Assembly: GCA_021776395.1 (NCBI GenBank)
Contig: JAJFFZ010000013.1
Span: 1 to 43,724 of the forward strand
Origin: Hyphococcus sp.
Lineage (GTDB): Bacteria > Pseudomonadota > Alphaproteobacteria > Caulobacterales > Parvularculaceae
Direction of reading: 5' to 3'
DNA: 43,724 nt
The translations under genes were made by a program, and so were the position numbers. Positions within the stretch are counted from its first letter, which is position 1. Each line of letters starts with the position of its first letter. Below are positions 16,636-24,242 of the stretch, piece after piece. Under the pieces are notes generated by a model, which saw only the letters and a program-made list of their open reading frames with translations, did no database searches and was not told the DNA's origin.

Positions 16636-17231
16636 TAGGCCACCGCACGCAATTCAGTATCGCCCACAAGAGGTTCGAATACGCGTTTAGCGCGTCGGCC
16701 GCCAAATTCGCGAACAGCTTTTTCGAGAGTTTTCGGGTCCATTTTCGCGGCACGCATCACAACGCGCTCAACGAGCGCACCTTGATCTTCCGCAAGCCGA
16801 TCAAGATTGTCGACGAGATCGACCAGCAAAAATGGTTCTGACGCTTTGTTCGGAAAGTACGGCTTTAGACGAAAGTCAAACCATCGCCCTCCCAGTTCAA
16901 AACGGCCGCGGCGCTTGGCGTTGTACACCACGGTTTCGTTGTAGAGTTGTGTAGCGCCAACGCCCAGGCCGTTATAGGAGCTTGGCGAAACCATAAGAAA
17001 ACGATCATCTTTCAAAAATCGTTCGACGAGTTTGTTCGGATCGGCTGGCGCATCGCCAAACCGCGTTTTCTTGGGCGTGCTGTAAAGGCCGCCGGACACC
17101 TTGACGAGCCTCCCTTCCTCAAGAAGTTCGCGCAGATGACGGTCAACCGCATTGGACCAACGCGCCAGATCGGCGCGCCGGTAGACCTGCCCCGGGCGAA
17201 GTTTCTTCTTCAATTCATTCAAGGCTGTCAT
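16635..17231 (-). CDS. abiEi: AbiEi-family antitoxin (DUF6088)
   Basis: A 198-residue protein of the DUF6088/AbiEi antitoxin group: an N-terminal winged-helix region (LRPGQVYRRADLARWSNAVDRHL, then LVKVSGGLYSTPKK) followed by a C-terminal regulatory domain. AbiEi proteins bind their own promoter and counteract AbiEii. The start at 17231 is favoured by GGAG six bases upstream and by the family length. A frame opening at 17303 would add 24 unrelated residues and begin only a few bases from the predicted transcription start. A palindrome in the promoter (17318-17336) is the likely autoregulatory site. Confidence 0.85.
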   Translation of the reverse strand: MTALNELKKKLRPGQVYRRADLARWSNAVDRHLRELLEEGRLVKVSGGLYSTPKKTRFGDAPADPNKLVERFLKDDRFLMVSPSSYNGLGVGATQLYNETVVYNAKRRGRFELGGRWFDFRLKPYFPNKASEPFLLVDLVDNLDRLAEDQGALVERVVMRAAKMDPKTLEKAVREFGGRRAKRVFEPLVGDTELRAVA

Positions 17232-17315
17232 CGCTTGCTCCATTTCAACGTCCAATATAGGCCCCCAGGCATTAAACTGCAAGTTTTTTGATGAAAATTT
17301 CATGCAAGTTTAAAA

Positions 17316-17344
17316 ATAATAGTCTCCTATACTATTGATTTACA
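17316..17344 (-). promoter_or_regulatory. Promoter with palindromic operator for the abiE operon
   Basis: On the minus strand a -35-like TGTAAA (17339-17344) and a -10 TATTAT (17316-17321) are 17 bases apart. The spacer is almost filled by the palindrome AATAGT-N7-ACTATT (17318-17336), ideal for repressor binding between the boxes. Two direct copies of TGCAAGTTT lie just downstream at 17278-17286 and 17303-17311, 25 bases apart, and could be further antitoxin contacts. Assignment is from sequence only. Confidence 0.6.
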
Positions 17345-17403
17345 TTGCATTTTTATGTGTTCATGGGAGGGTAAAAGACTCAAAATATCTATCATAATTG
17401 CAA

Positions 17404-19377
17404 TCATCGGGCAGGACCACGCAATCGCTTAGTGAATTCCCAACTGACGCCGCCCCGGCCCATGACGCCAGAGACCTCCATCCCGCGGCGTTTTTCGAGC
17501 GCGGCGCGCCACGGAACCAGCGTGAATTCTTTCGACTTTTCAATGAGTGCAAACCGGCCTGATGGCAGATCAACAAAACGGCGATAGATGCCAGTGACGT
17601 GTTCTCCTTCATTGGCAGGCGTAAAAGCCTTACCGGTTTGCTTGGCAAGCTTTGCAGCGGTCTCATTCATCGCACTGCGTTCAGCTTTGCACAGGGCATT
17701 ACGATCAATGGCGAACTTGTCACCCTCTTCCGTCGCCAGCCCTTGCGACAATAACCAGCGCCGCCGCGCCGCGATCGCCGCATTTAATTCCCTGCCGAAT
17801 TTATGGTCAACGGCGCCCAGTGTTTTACGGGTCTCCAACAAATCATCGATAAAGACTTGCGCCTTCGCTTCAGGCAAATGTTCAATACTGACCCAGGAAA
17901 GTGTTTTGATACACGCAGCAGATCGCTCCGATTCAAATTGCTTTTCCCGCTCCAGATAGTCGCCGGGCACACGCCACGACCCATCGCTCTTTCGCACAAC
18001 AATTCCAGCGCGGCGCAATGCTTCCAGTTGCCGCTTATGGGCGAGCCGAAATTCAGCGCTCGCTGATGGATCAGACGCGGCATGGTGTTGATCGGAATAG
18101 ACGCCGTCATTGCGCTCGGCGATCGCTGCAATTACGAGATCGGATTTTTTGGGCGTCGCAACGCCTCTCGTCACTTCTAAAATAGCGCCTTTCGGCGGCA
18201 TGGCGCCGGGCTCATTATCGACCGCCACATGCCATTGATTGCCATCGACGCCGTCAAGCGCCAGAAACCGTTTTTCATGGGCGCCATCTGCAGCGCCTGC
18301 TCCAGCAACACGGCCAATGAGCTTTACAGGCGCGTTCTCTGAACCAAATTCACGCATTGTCGAAGGCGCAAACCCCTCGCCCATTGTAGCGTCCATGGAC
18401 CGGATGATATCGCCGCGCCGTCCCATGGCTTTGAGCGCTGGTTCATGTCTCTCCGACAAATGCCAGCCGGATTTATCGCGGCGCGCGAGAGTCATTTTCT
18501 CTAGTGTGCGCAGTCTCGCCATCAAAAGCTTCACCCGAAATCGTTCATAGGGCGCGCGGGGTTTCTCAAAAGCGATCGCGCCATCTTTCACCATCTCGGC
18601 AAGCTCACGATCAAGGCTCGTAAACCGCTCTTTATCAACTTCGGTATAGCGGTCTTTTGCAATCTCAAAATCACGCCGTTGACCGAGCTCCAGGGTAGCA
18701 ATTTCACTGGCGCATTTGCGAAACCCGTGCGTGATATAATTGCGGGCAATGACGAGGTCTTTTCCATCATCCGCTTTTCCTCGCAAAACCACATGGACAT
18801 GAGGGTGATCAGTATCGAAGTGATTGACCGCGACCCAGTCGAGCTTTGTGCCAAGATCATTTTCCGCCACCGCCATAACATCGCGTGTGAAAGAATTAAG
18901 ATCGGCGAGCTCGCCCGCGTCCTCCGGCGACAAGATGATCCGAAACTGATGGCGATCATCCTTGCCATCCTTTAAAAATTCTTTGCCCTCGATCTCCTCA
19001 CGATCAGGCCCATAGAGTTTCCCTGGAATCTTCTCGCCATCCTTGTCTTTCTGAGCGCCGTCGCGTTGCAAATATCGAAGATGCGCCTGCACTTTGGCGA
19101 GACCATTGCCGCCAAGCCTGACGGATCGAATTTTGACGGCGACACGCCGCGCTCGAAAGCCAGCAAATGGATGGCGTGAGGCGAAGGCGGCGCCAAGCCC
19201 TGCCCCGCGTCCTATCCGAGCGCCAGTAAACCGCGCGCCTGATCGCTTCGCGAAAACGCCAGGGCGGGCTTTTTCCATGGCCGCATAGAGCTTGCCGAGG
19301 TAGCGCTTTGACGCAGCGCCGCCAACGCTACGCATACGACCCAAACGCGGGCGGAAATCATCTTTAGACCCAGCCAT
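17404..19377 (-). CDS. Relaxase with DUF3363 C-terminal domain
   Basis: A relaxase of about 657 residues of the VirD2/DUF3363 type found in Tn4371-like elements (rlxS group). The nickase region shows a candidate catalytic Tyr in AHLRYLQRDG (about Tyr102), the segment DRHQFRIILSPEDA, and the metal-binding triad HPHVHVVL with His191, His193 and His195. The C-terminal DUF3363 domain follows (for example YLEREKQFE, KAFTPANEGEHVTGIYRR, and SREFTLVPW-like text near the end). The ATG at 19377 is preferred to a GTG at 19410. It nicks oriT and pilots the strand to TraG. The defence genes separate it from traG. Confidence 0.9.
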   Translation of the reverse strand: MAGSKDDFRPRLGRMRSVGGAASKRYLGKLYAAMEKARPGVFAKRSGARFTGARIGRGAGLGAAFASRHPFAGFRARRVAVKIRSVRLGGNGLAKVQAHLRYLQRDGAQKDKDGEKIPGKLYGPDREEIEGKEFLKDGKDDRHQFRIILSPEDAGELADLNSFTRDVMAVAENDLGTKLDWVAVNHFDTDHPHVHVVLRGKADDGKDLVIARNYITHGFRKCASEIATLELGQRRDFEIAKDRYTEVDKERFTSLDRELAEMVKDGAIAFEKPRAPYERFRVKLLMARLRTLEKMTLARRDKSGWHLSERHEPALKAMGRRGDIIRSMDATMGEGFAPSTMREFGSENAPVKLIGRVAGAGAADGAHEKRFLALDGVDGNQWHVAVDNEPGAMPPKGAILEVTRGVATPKKSDLVIAAIAERNDGVYSDQHHAASDPSASAEFRLAHKRQLEALRRAGIVVRKSDGSWRVPGDYLEREKQFESERSAACIKTLSWVSIEHLPEAKAQVFIDDLLETRKTLGAVDHKFGRELNAAIAARRRWLLSQGLATEEGDKFAIDRNALCKAERSAMNETAAKLAKQTGKAFTPANEGEHVTGIYRRFVDLPSGRFALIEKSKEFTLVPWRAALEKRRGMEVSGVMGRGGVSWEFTKRLRGPAR

Positions 19378-19494
19378 TGGTCTTGCACTCTTTTGCACTA
19401 AACCTAACACCCATGGTGCATAAAAACGGGATGTGCAGACTGCTTTGCAGTGGGGTCTTGCACCACTGCTTTAATCTTGCCCTGCAGCCCTTTT
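19378..19494. other. Candidate oriT-like region upstream of the relaxase gene
   Basis: A 117-base gap between traF and the relaxase gene. It holds the perfect inverted repeat GCAGTGG (19447-19453) / CCACTGC (19463-19469), with TTGCA in the loop. Several short TTGCAC/GTGCA words surround it (about 19383, 19393, 19416 and 19434). Origins of transfer commonly sit beside the relaxase gene and contain an inverted repeat next to the nick site. I cannot identify the nick site itself. The same repeats could instead be an operator for the relaxase gene. Confidence 0.4.
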
Positions 19495-20061
19495 TCATAC
19501 TGCTTCCCCATCAACCCACACAGCCGACCCAGTCATATCACGACCCAACGATGCATCAGTTTTCGTCCATAGAGGGATGGAGACGCCGATGATTTCGGAC
19601 GTTTTTGTCACGCCCAAATAACGCCCATCAAACGATTTTATTGGTGCATTTAGGAGAAAAACTTCATCCAAATTGAGTTCAAAACAGCCGCTCCATACAG
19701 GCATTTTTCGGCCCATAGAATCGAATAAAAGCGCATCTGCGACGTGGGTTTTGTTAATCAAAATTCGCTCATTGATACGGCAAATCTCATCACCAGATAA
19801 CCCCGATACACGCTTTATGAGCGGCGTTCCAGGTGGTAAATAGCGCCGCTTCGCAATAAGAGCCGCGATAGATTTTGGCGGCTCAACGAGCGCAAATTCG
19901 CCAAGCTGAACTACACGATATTCTATTCGATAGAGTCCAATAGGAGCGCTATTCGAACCGTTCCATACGAGCCACGGCGCAAAACTCCTGAAGCTTATAG
20001 CTAGAAGCGCGATGACGGATATTGCACTTGCAATGATAATTATAATTCGGTGGTTTTTCAT
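19495..20061 (-). CDS. traF: TraF-type S26 signal peptidase
   Basis: A 188-residue peptidase S26 protein of the conjugative TraF group. It has an N-terminal membrane helix (about residues 5-24), then the catalytic Ser38 in NSAPIGLYRI and the catalytic Lys83 in TPLIKRVSG. In RP4, TraF matures the TrbC pilin by cyclisation; the trbC gene here is at 8009-8338, so this is the likely substrate. The start overlaps the stop of the upstream HTH gene by four bases (ATGA). Confidence 0.9.
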   Translation of the reverse strand: MKNHRIIIIIASAISVIALLAISFRSFAPWLVWNGSNSAPIGLYRIEYRVVQLGEFALVEPPKSIAALIAKRRYLPPGTPLIKRVSGLSGDEICRINERILINKTHVADALLFDSMGRKMPVWSGCFELNLDEVFLLNAPIKSFDGRYLGVTKTSEIIGVSIPLWTKTDASLGRDMTGSAVWVDGEAV

Positions 20062-20288
20062 TGCTCCGCACGCTTACTGGTGGAGCGAAAACGTCGCCTC
20101 GCAGACCATCGGTTAAGATCATCGATGTGATAAACAATCTTTCCGCCATGCTTTCGATAGGCAGGCCCTTCACCAGTCATACGGTAGTTTTCAAGCGCTC
20201 TTTCGCTAATCCGTAAATAAATGGCGGCTTCAACAGCACTCAAATATGGGCTTTCAATGTCCGGTGCCCGGACGCATGGCGTGCTCAC
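20058..20288 (-). CDS. Small helix-turn-helix (excisionase/AlpA-type) DNA-binding protein
   Basis: A 76-residue protein with a MerR-like/excisionase helix-turn-helix: YLSAVEAAIYLRISERALEN, then MTGEGPAYRKHGGKIVYHIDDLNRW, and a basic tail. Such genes regularly precede traF in these elements. The GTG at 20288 is chosen because GGGGGAAG stands four bases upstream; a TTG at 20309 is the only longer option. It probably regulates its own operon through the palindrome at 20367-20388, but could also be an accessory factor for excision. Confidence 0.8.
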   Translation of the reverse strand: MSTPCVRAPDIESPYLSAVEAAIYLRISERALENYRMTGEGPAYRKHGGKIVYHIDDLNRWSARRRFRSTSKRAEQ

Positions 20289-20366
20289 AAGACTTCCCCC
20301 AATACTCAACCAAAATTCGTGCGTCCTACATTTCGTTTTTCGTTAGTTATACTATGGTGGAAGAAT

Positions 20367-20388
20367 CTGATTTTATCAATAAAATCAG
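20367..20388. promoter_or_regulatory. 22-bp perfect palindrome upstream of the HTH-traF genes
   Basis: Arms CTGATTTTAT and ATAAAATCAG are perfect inverse complements around a two-base centre (CA). It lies about 80 bases upstream of the GTG start at 20288 and overlaps a possible minus-strand -35 (TTGATA). It is not followed by a T-run outside the arms, so an operator is more likely than a terminator. The HTH protein encoded next to it is the obvious candidate ligand. Confidence 0.55.
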
Positions 20389-20672
20389 GATACTATCGCT
20401 ATCGCATTATCCTCGGCAAAAACTGAATGGGTTATGCCTTTAGTCAATAGCAGCGCATGTAACTTATTGAAATAATTAACATAATTTGCCGCTCAGTCCG
20501 GCAATTTTAATAGTGCTCAATCTACGCGATAATATGTTGTCATTTTTCGAAATTTCGTGATTTATATTTCGCATTTCTGATCACTTTTTCCCTGTAATTA
20601 CGAAGTTTAATCGGTCCATTTTTGAGTTGATTATATCAAGGTCGCGCAGACACGGCACTTTGAAAAACCGTG

Positions 20673-20713
20673 CACAAAAAACAAAAACCTCGCGTGATTT
20701 TCATCTCGCGAGG
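20673..20713 (-). terminator. Rho-independent terminator after the DUF736 gene
   Basis: On the minus strand the stem CCTCGCG (20707-20713) / CGCGAGG (20688-20694) is followed by TTTTTGTTTTTT. The stem and T-rich tail lie 24 bases after the DUF736 stop at 20737. Confidence 0.85.
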
Positions 20714-20736
20714 GCAGTTATTGTTACGCTCAAACC

Positions 20737-21066
20737 CTAGCTTTGCGGGTTCCAGATGATTGCCAGAACGCCTTCGTCATCTTGACCGGCGGCGCGTGCG
20801 AGGTTTGCAAAAACGCGCGCTGGACCAAAGGCCGGATGGGCGAAAGTAAGCGAAATATAGTCCTTGCCGGAGTTCTTGCCGACGCGGTTCCAGCCGCCTC
20901 CGATCTCGCCGCCTTTTGCCGCGTAGATGCGGTAATCGGGCTGGCTGTCGTTCTCTTTCGTCTCGTTCGGGACGATGGTGATCCGCGTATTGAGGGTCAT
21001 CATTGCGAGCGTGCCTTCAAAGCCACCATTGTCGCGTTTGGTTACGGTTCCAAGTGATTGAGCCAT
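20737..21066 (-). CDS. DUF736 family protein
   Basis: A 109-residue DUF736 protein (starts MAQSLGTVTKRDNGGFEGTL; contains YRIYAAKGGEIGGGWNRVG and ISLTFAHPAFGPARVFANL). DUF736 genes are a constant small gene of alphaproteobacterial conjugative elements and plasmids; the molecular role is not established. GGAGA nine bases upstream supports the start. It is followed by its own terminator and preceded by a roughly 500-base region, so it looks monocistronic and probably strongly expressed. Confidence 0.9.
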   Translation of the reverse strand: MAQSLGTVTKRDNGGFEGTLAMMTLNTRITIVPNETKENDSQPDYRIYAAKGGEIGGGWNRVGKNSGKDYISLTFAHPAFGPARVFANLARAAGQDDEGVLAIIWNPQS

Positions 21067-21573
21067 CTTTAAGTCTCCATTTATTTGCCGTCGAGAACCA
21101 TTTCCCGGACTGACGCGAGACCGTTGGAACGGCGGCGGGCGCGCCGGAATCCTTCAGGACCGTAGCGGACGCGAAGGACCGGCGGGGGCGGATTTTTTGG
21201 ACACGGAAGTGACTTCGTCACGAAGTGTTAGGCGCTAGGAGATCAAAGATCGGGGAAAAAATTCGTCAACGACGGTTTCGGGCGGGCCGGACGGCGTTCA
21301 GGTCCAGAAGCAAAAGGCCGGGGAATGGTTTTTGTCCGCACAAAAGAACAACGAGACGGATGGCAAAAATTCGCATGCTAGGAACCCTCAAAACCGCGCG
21401 GCAGTGCAGAGGAAACGCCCATATATTGACGCCGGAATGCGCGTGACTTGATGGGTGGTGGACAAGACGAGGCCCCAGCCTCGCCCCATAATTTTCAGTT
21501 AGCCCTTTAGCAAAGCGGCGACCTCGGCGGTACGCTTCACAGCGCCGGGGAGCGCCGGTCTTGCCATAACTTT
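21067..21573. other. Intergenic region upstream of the DUF736 gene
   Basis: About 500 bases without a convincing gene. Visible structures are a self-complementary patch GTGAC-TTC-GTCAC near 21208-21220 and a hairpin CGAGGC-CCCA-GCCTCG at 21468-21483. The latter could end the ardC-side transcript on the minus strand. The promoter of the DUF736 gene must be here but no clear boxes stand out. Frames in this stretch have compositional bias only. Confidence 0.45.
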
Positions 21574-21798
21574 TCACGGGAAACGCCATCCAGCGCGGGT
21601 CCATGCGGGCTTCGCCTCACGCTCGTTTTTGTCGCCAAGAATGTCGCGAATGATCTGTTTTTGCGCCTTCGTGGTTGCCAAATAGTTGGCGTCAGCCAGT
21701 GTCTTGCCGCCAATGTCGTCAAGGAAATTTGCGATGGTTTCGTCCGCTTCTCCTTTACGAAGTTTGGGTTTGGAGGGGCACGTCTGCGGTTTCTTCAA
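21574..21798 (-). CDS. Small unknown protein overlapping the end of ardC
   Basis: A 74-residue frame opening MKKPQTCPSKPKLRKGEADE, with a helical centre (NFLDDIGGKTLADANYLATT, then KAQKQIIRDILGDKNE). The sequence has sensible amino-acid composition and ends in Trp-Arg-Phe-Pro. Its first 44 bases overlap the end of the ArdC gene in another frame, which would give coupled translation. I do not recognise a family. It might be a real accessory gene of the element or a chance frame; the protein-like composition makes the first more likely. Confidence 0.5.
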   Translation of the reverse strand: MKKPQTCPSKPKLRKGEADETIANFLDDIGGKTLADANYLATTKAQKQIIRDILGDKNEREAKPAWTRAGWRFP

Positions 21799-22729
21799 AT
21801 GCCAGAATGAAATTGGCGGCTTTCGACGCCTTTGAGGCTGCTGAGAAAATCGCGCGATTGTCTTCTCTCAAGACCGCAAGCCATGAGCCCAGATAGTCGG
21901 CATGGCGCACGGTTGGCGTGATCGAAAGAGACGCGCAGACAAAAGCTGAGCTAAGTTCGGCAACCAGTTCCTCGCGGGCGTAATCCTTCACGCCAGAACG
22001 GCTTTTCATGTTGCGGTCGAGGCGCAATTTGTGCCCCGTCCAGTGGCCAAGCTCATGAAAGCAAGTGCGGTAATAATTGATCTGCTCAAAAAATGCCGGT
22101 TGCGGTGGAACGCAGATAAAATCCTTTGACGGAACATAGAGCGCCTTGTCGCCGCCGATCCTGAAATCAGCGCCAGTCACCTTGATCAGGCTTTCCGCAC
22201 GCGGGATCGTTTCACATTCCGACAAGGGGCCAGCGCCTGCATAAAGCTCGTCAGCCAACCCTTCGCACTGGTCGATATTGAATACGGTGTAACGTTTCAG
22301 GAATCCGACACGCCTTGGGTCTTCTCTTTCACTCGCGGCACGGTCCTGTTCTTTTTTAGGAATGAAGCTATCCGCATAACAAATGGTCGCGCCACGCTCG
22401 CCTTTACGGACATTGCCGCCAAGCGCTAGAGCCTGCTTATAGGTCAGCCAAGCTTGCGTCGTCCGCGCAGTCTCAATCGCTGCGCCCCAAAGCAACAAGA
22501 TGTTGATGCCGGAATAATTCGCGCCGGTCGCCGCGTTCTTCGGCAAGCCCGGCGCAAGGCTCGCAGCCTCATCGCGCACCGCCCAGGGCTGCGCCCATGG
22601 GAAACGCCCGGCTTCAAGTTCCGAGACTATCTTCGCGGTCACTTCCTGATAAATATTGCCGCGTTTCTTGGCGCCGCCTCTCCTGCGCTCTCCGTCTCCG
22701 CCTACGTTTGAAATTCTTAGGTTTGTCAT
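21755..22729 (-). CDS. ardC: ArdC-type antirestriction protein (DUF1738/ssDNA-binding plus zincin)
   Basis: A 324-residue ArdC-like protein. The N-terminal ssDNA-binding domain (IYQEVTAKIVSELEAGRFPW, then PKNAATGANYSGINILLL and GERGATICYADSF) is followed by a zincin metallopeptidase-like domain with HELGHWTGH and the partner acidic segment YAREELVAELSSAFVC. ArdC proteins coat incoming single-stranded DNA and protect it from restriction during establishment. The ATG at 22729 has GGAGG eight bases upstream; a TTG at 22744 is the alternative. It belongs to the leading/establishment part of the element. Confidence 0.92.
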   Translation of the reverse strand: MTNLRISNVGGDGERRRGGAKKRGNIYQEVTAKIVSELEAGRFPWAQPWAVRDEAASLAPGLPKNAATGANYSGINILLLWGAAIETARTTQAWLTYKQALALGGNVRKGERGATICYADSFIPKKEQDRAASEREDPRRVGFLKRYTVFNIDQCEGLADELYAGAGPLSECETIPRAESLIKVTGADFRIGGDKALYVPSKDFICVPPQPAFFEQINYYRTCFHELGHWTGHKLRLDRNMKSRSGVKDYAREELVAELSSAFVCASLSITPTVRHADYLGSWLAVLREDNRAIFSAASKASKAANFILAFEETADVPLQTQTS

Positions 22730-23255
22730 CGCCGCCGCCTCCAAATCGGCCCCGCCGCAATTTCCCCGGACTGGCGGGGGGGCGGAAGCGGGGCTTCTTA
22801 AGCGACGGGTCTAAGGGCGCGGTGCAATTGCTTTGGTAGGAGAACAAAAGAACGAAGGCGGATTAATACGCCAAAGCGGTTGCACCGCGTCCGCCCGGCG
22901 CTATGCCCCCGCATGCCTTCCACCGCCCCCACCCAGCCCGTTGGGAAATCAAAAAATGTCGCCGGCGCCAATTCTTCATTGGGGTCGGCGTTCTTATCCC
23001 GTCCGAAGGGCGGGCGACTAGAAGGGACCGTCACCGAATGGTGAAGACAGCGATATTCATGAAGTGAATATGGGCAGCTTCGGCCTGCCTCTCATGCTTA
23101 GAGCGCGGCGGCGCAACTAATTGCGGCGGCTGCACGAAATCTGTTCGTAAAGAATACGACTATGCAAACATTCTTTGGACAGTATCGCAAACCCAAAAAT
23201 ACACTAGAATTAACTGCTTGTGCTTAAACTTAAACAAGCTGGTCTGACGTCTGAT
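22730..23255. other. Intergenic boundary region between ardC and the catabolic genes
   Basis: About 525 bases without a clear gene. It contains the long inverted repeat at 22818-22889 and a second perfect inverted repeat ATATTCA-N5-TGAATAT at 23053-23071. The left part is GC-rich and the right part (after about 23130) AT-rich, so the edge of the conjugative module probably lies here. I see no integrase gene, tRNA or att-like direct repeat. Confidence 0.5.
22818..22889. repeat. Long inverted repeat with 19-base arms
   Basis: Left arm CGCGGTGCAATTGCTTTGG (22818-22836) and right arm 22871-22889 (inverse CGCGGTGCAACCGCTTTGG) match at 17 of 19 positions, with a 34-base spacer. It lies about 90-160 bases upstream of ardC. 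The spacer and lack of a T-run argue against a terminator. It could be an oriT-type or replication-related site, or an operator for paired dimers. Confidence 0.6.
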
Positions 23256-24242
23256 TTACGAATCCGAACGCCTGCGCAACCAATCTGCTATGGCACGGCC
23301 AATAAACTCCGGTTGATCTTCTTGAATATAATGCAAACCGCCACCGACGAAGACGGTCTCGATATTATTAAGATTCTCCGTCAACCAATCAACTGAGGAA
23401 AGCGGAAGGAGCGAGCCGGGCGATACATATAACAGCAAGAATGGCGTATCAGTGCCTAACATCCAGCGGCTATAATTTTCGACAATTTGAGTTGTCGATA
23501 CAGGCTCACCCCCGATAGGTACTTCGTTCGGCCAGCGCCAGATAGGCTTTCGCGATTCTCTACTCTTAAACGGCGCGCGATATGCATCAAGTTCCTCTTC
23601 GGTTAAATCGCGCATCACGCCTCCCGGCAAAATACGTTCGATGAAGGCGTTTTCATCCATCAGCATTTTAGGGCCGGTTTTCGGATCGCGCATCACCTTG
23701 AAGATCGCACCAATCCGCATTGCATCATAACTTGGAAAGGGCGCGGCGGGCGGAACAATTGGTTCCATGAAAGCAACGCCCTTGATGTTGCCCTCATGGC
23801 GCGAAGCATAATGCATTCCAAGCGCCGATCCCCAGTCGTGAATGACGAGCGTTACATTTTTCAGCCCTAGCTCCTCGATGAAGGCCTCTAGATAGTCCGT
23901 ATGATCGGTAAAATAATAATCAATATCGGGCTTGTCCGACTTGCCCATACCGATGAGATCTACTGCAATTACTCGACCACGAGATTTCAAATATGGAATT
24001 ATGTTACGCCAGAGATAGGAGGACGTGGGATTGCCGTGCAAGAGAAGGATCGGATCACCGTTCCCTTCTTCTACATAGTGCATTTTCGCCCCTAATACTT
24101 TCGCGAATTTTGATTCATATGGAAACAACGCTGAGATTTCCTGTTCATATTTAGGCTTCGCCTGTGGAGCGGTCGCGGCCTTTTTTACTTGCGTGCTGTC
24201 TTTTCCATGGCTCGCGCCTAACATCGACTTTATGATGGACAT
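23256..24242 (-). CDS. Haloalkane dehalogenase, HLD-II (LinB-like) type
   Basis: A 328-residue alpha/beta-hydrolase with the complete pentad of subfamily HLD-II: halide-binding Asn71 (LLHGNPTSSYLW), nucleophile Asp136 and halide-binding Trp137 (IHDWGSALG), catalytic acid Glu160 (AFMEPI) and His304 (GGLHYIQED). It hydrolyses carbon-halogen bonds of haloalkanes to alcohols in the cytoplasm. About 35 N-terminal residues (rich in Lys, Ala and Gln) precede the usual start of the fold and are not a signal peptide. AGGAG precedes the ATG. It follows the hydroxyacyl-CoA dehydrogenase by 100 bases on the same strand, suggesting use in the same pathway. The natural substrate is unknown. Confidence 0.88.
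   Translation of the reverse strand: MSIIKSMLGASHGKDSTQVKKAATAPQAKPKYEQEISALFPYESKFAKVLGAKMHYVEEGNGDPILLLHGNPTSSYLWRNIIPYLKSRGRVIAVDLIGMGKSDKPDIDYYFTDHTDYLEAFIEELGLKNVTLVIHDWGSALGMHYASRHEGNIKGVAFMEPIVPPAAPFPSYDAMRIGAIFKVMRDPKTGPKMLMDENAFIERILPGGVMRDLTEEELDAYRAPFKSRESRKPIWRWPNEVPIGGEPVSTTQIVENYSRWMLGTDTPFLLLYVSPGSLLPLSSVDWLTENLNNIETVFVGGGLHYIQEDQPEFIGRAIADWLRRRSDS

Larger units (their letters stand above)
20310..20736. other. AT-rich intergenic region
   Basis: A 427-base stretch, distinctly more AT-rich than its flanks, with no convincing gene. It holds the palindrome at 20367-20388, a minus-strand TAGTAT that could serve as a -10 box near 20347-20357, and the terminator of the DUF736 gene at its right end (20673-20713). 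The AT-rich middle (about 20440-20640) contains repeated short TTTCG/GAAAT words but no clear iterons. Confidence 0.5.

Noticed and set aside
20520-20600. Further GAAAT/ATTTCG words as extra IclR-type operators
   Set aside because: They fall in an AT-rich stretch of the conjugative module, lack the spacing of the two sites near iclR, and have no linked catabolic gene.
22730-23255. An attachment site or integrase at the edge of the conjugative module
   Set aside because: I looked for a tRNA 3' end, a direct repeat matching the left side and an integrase frame and saw none. The module boundary remains only a guess.
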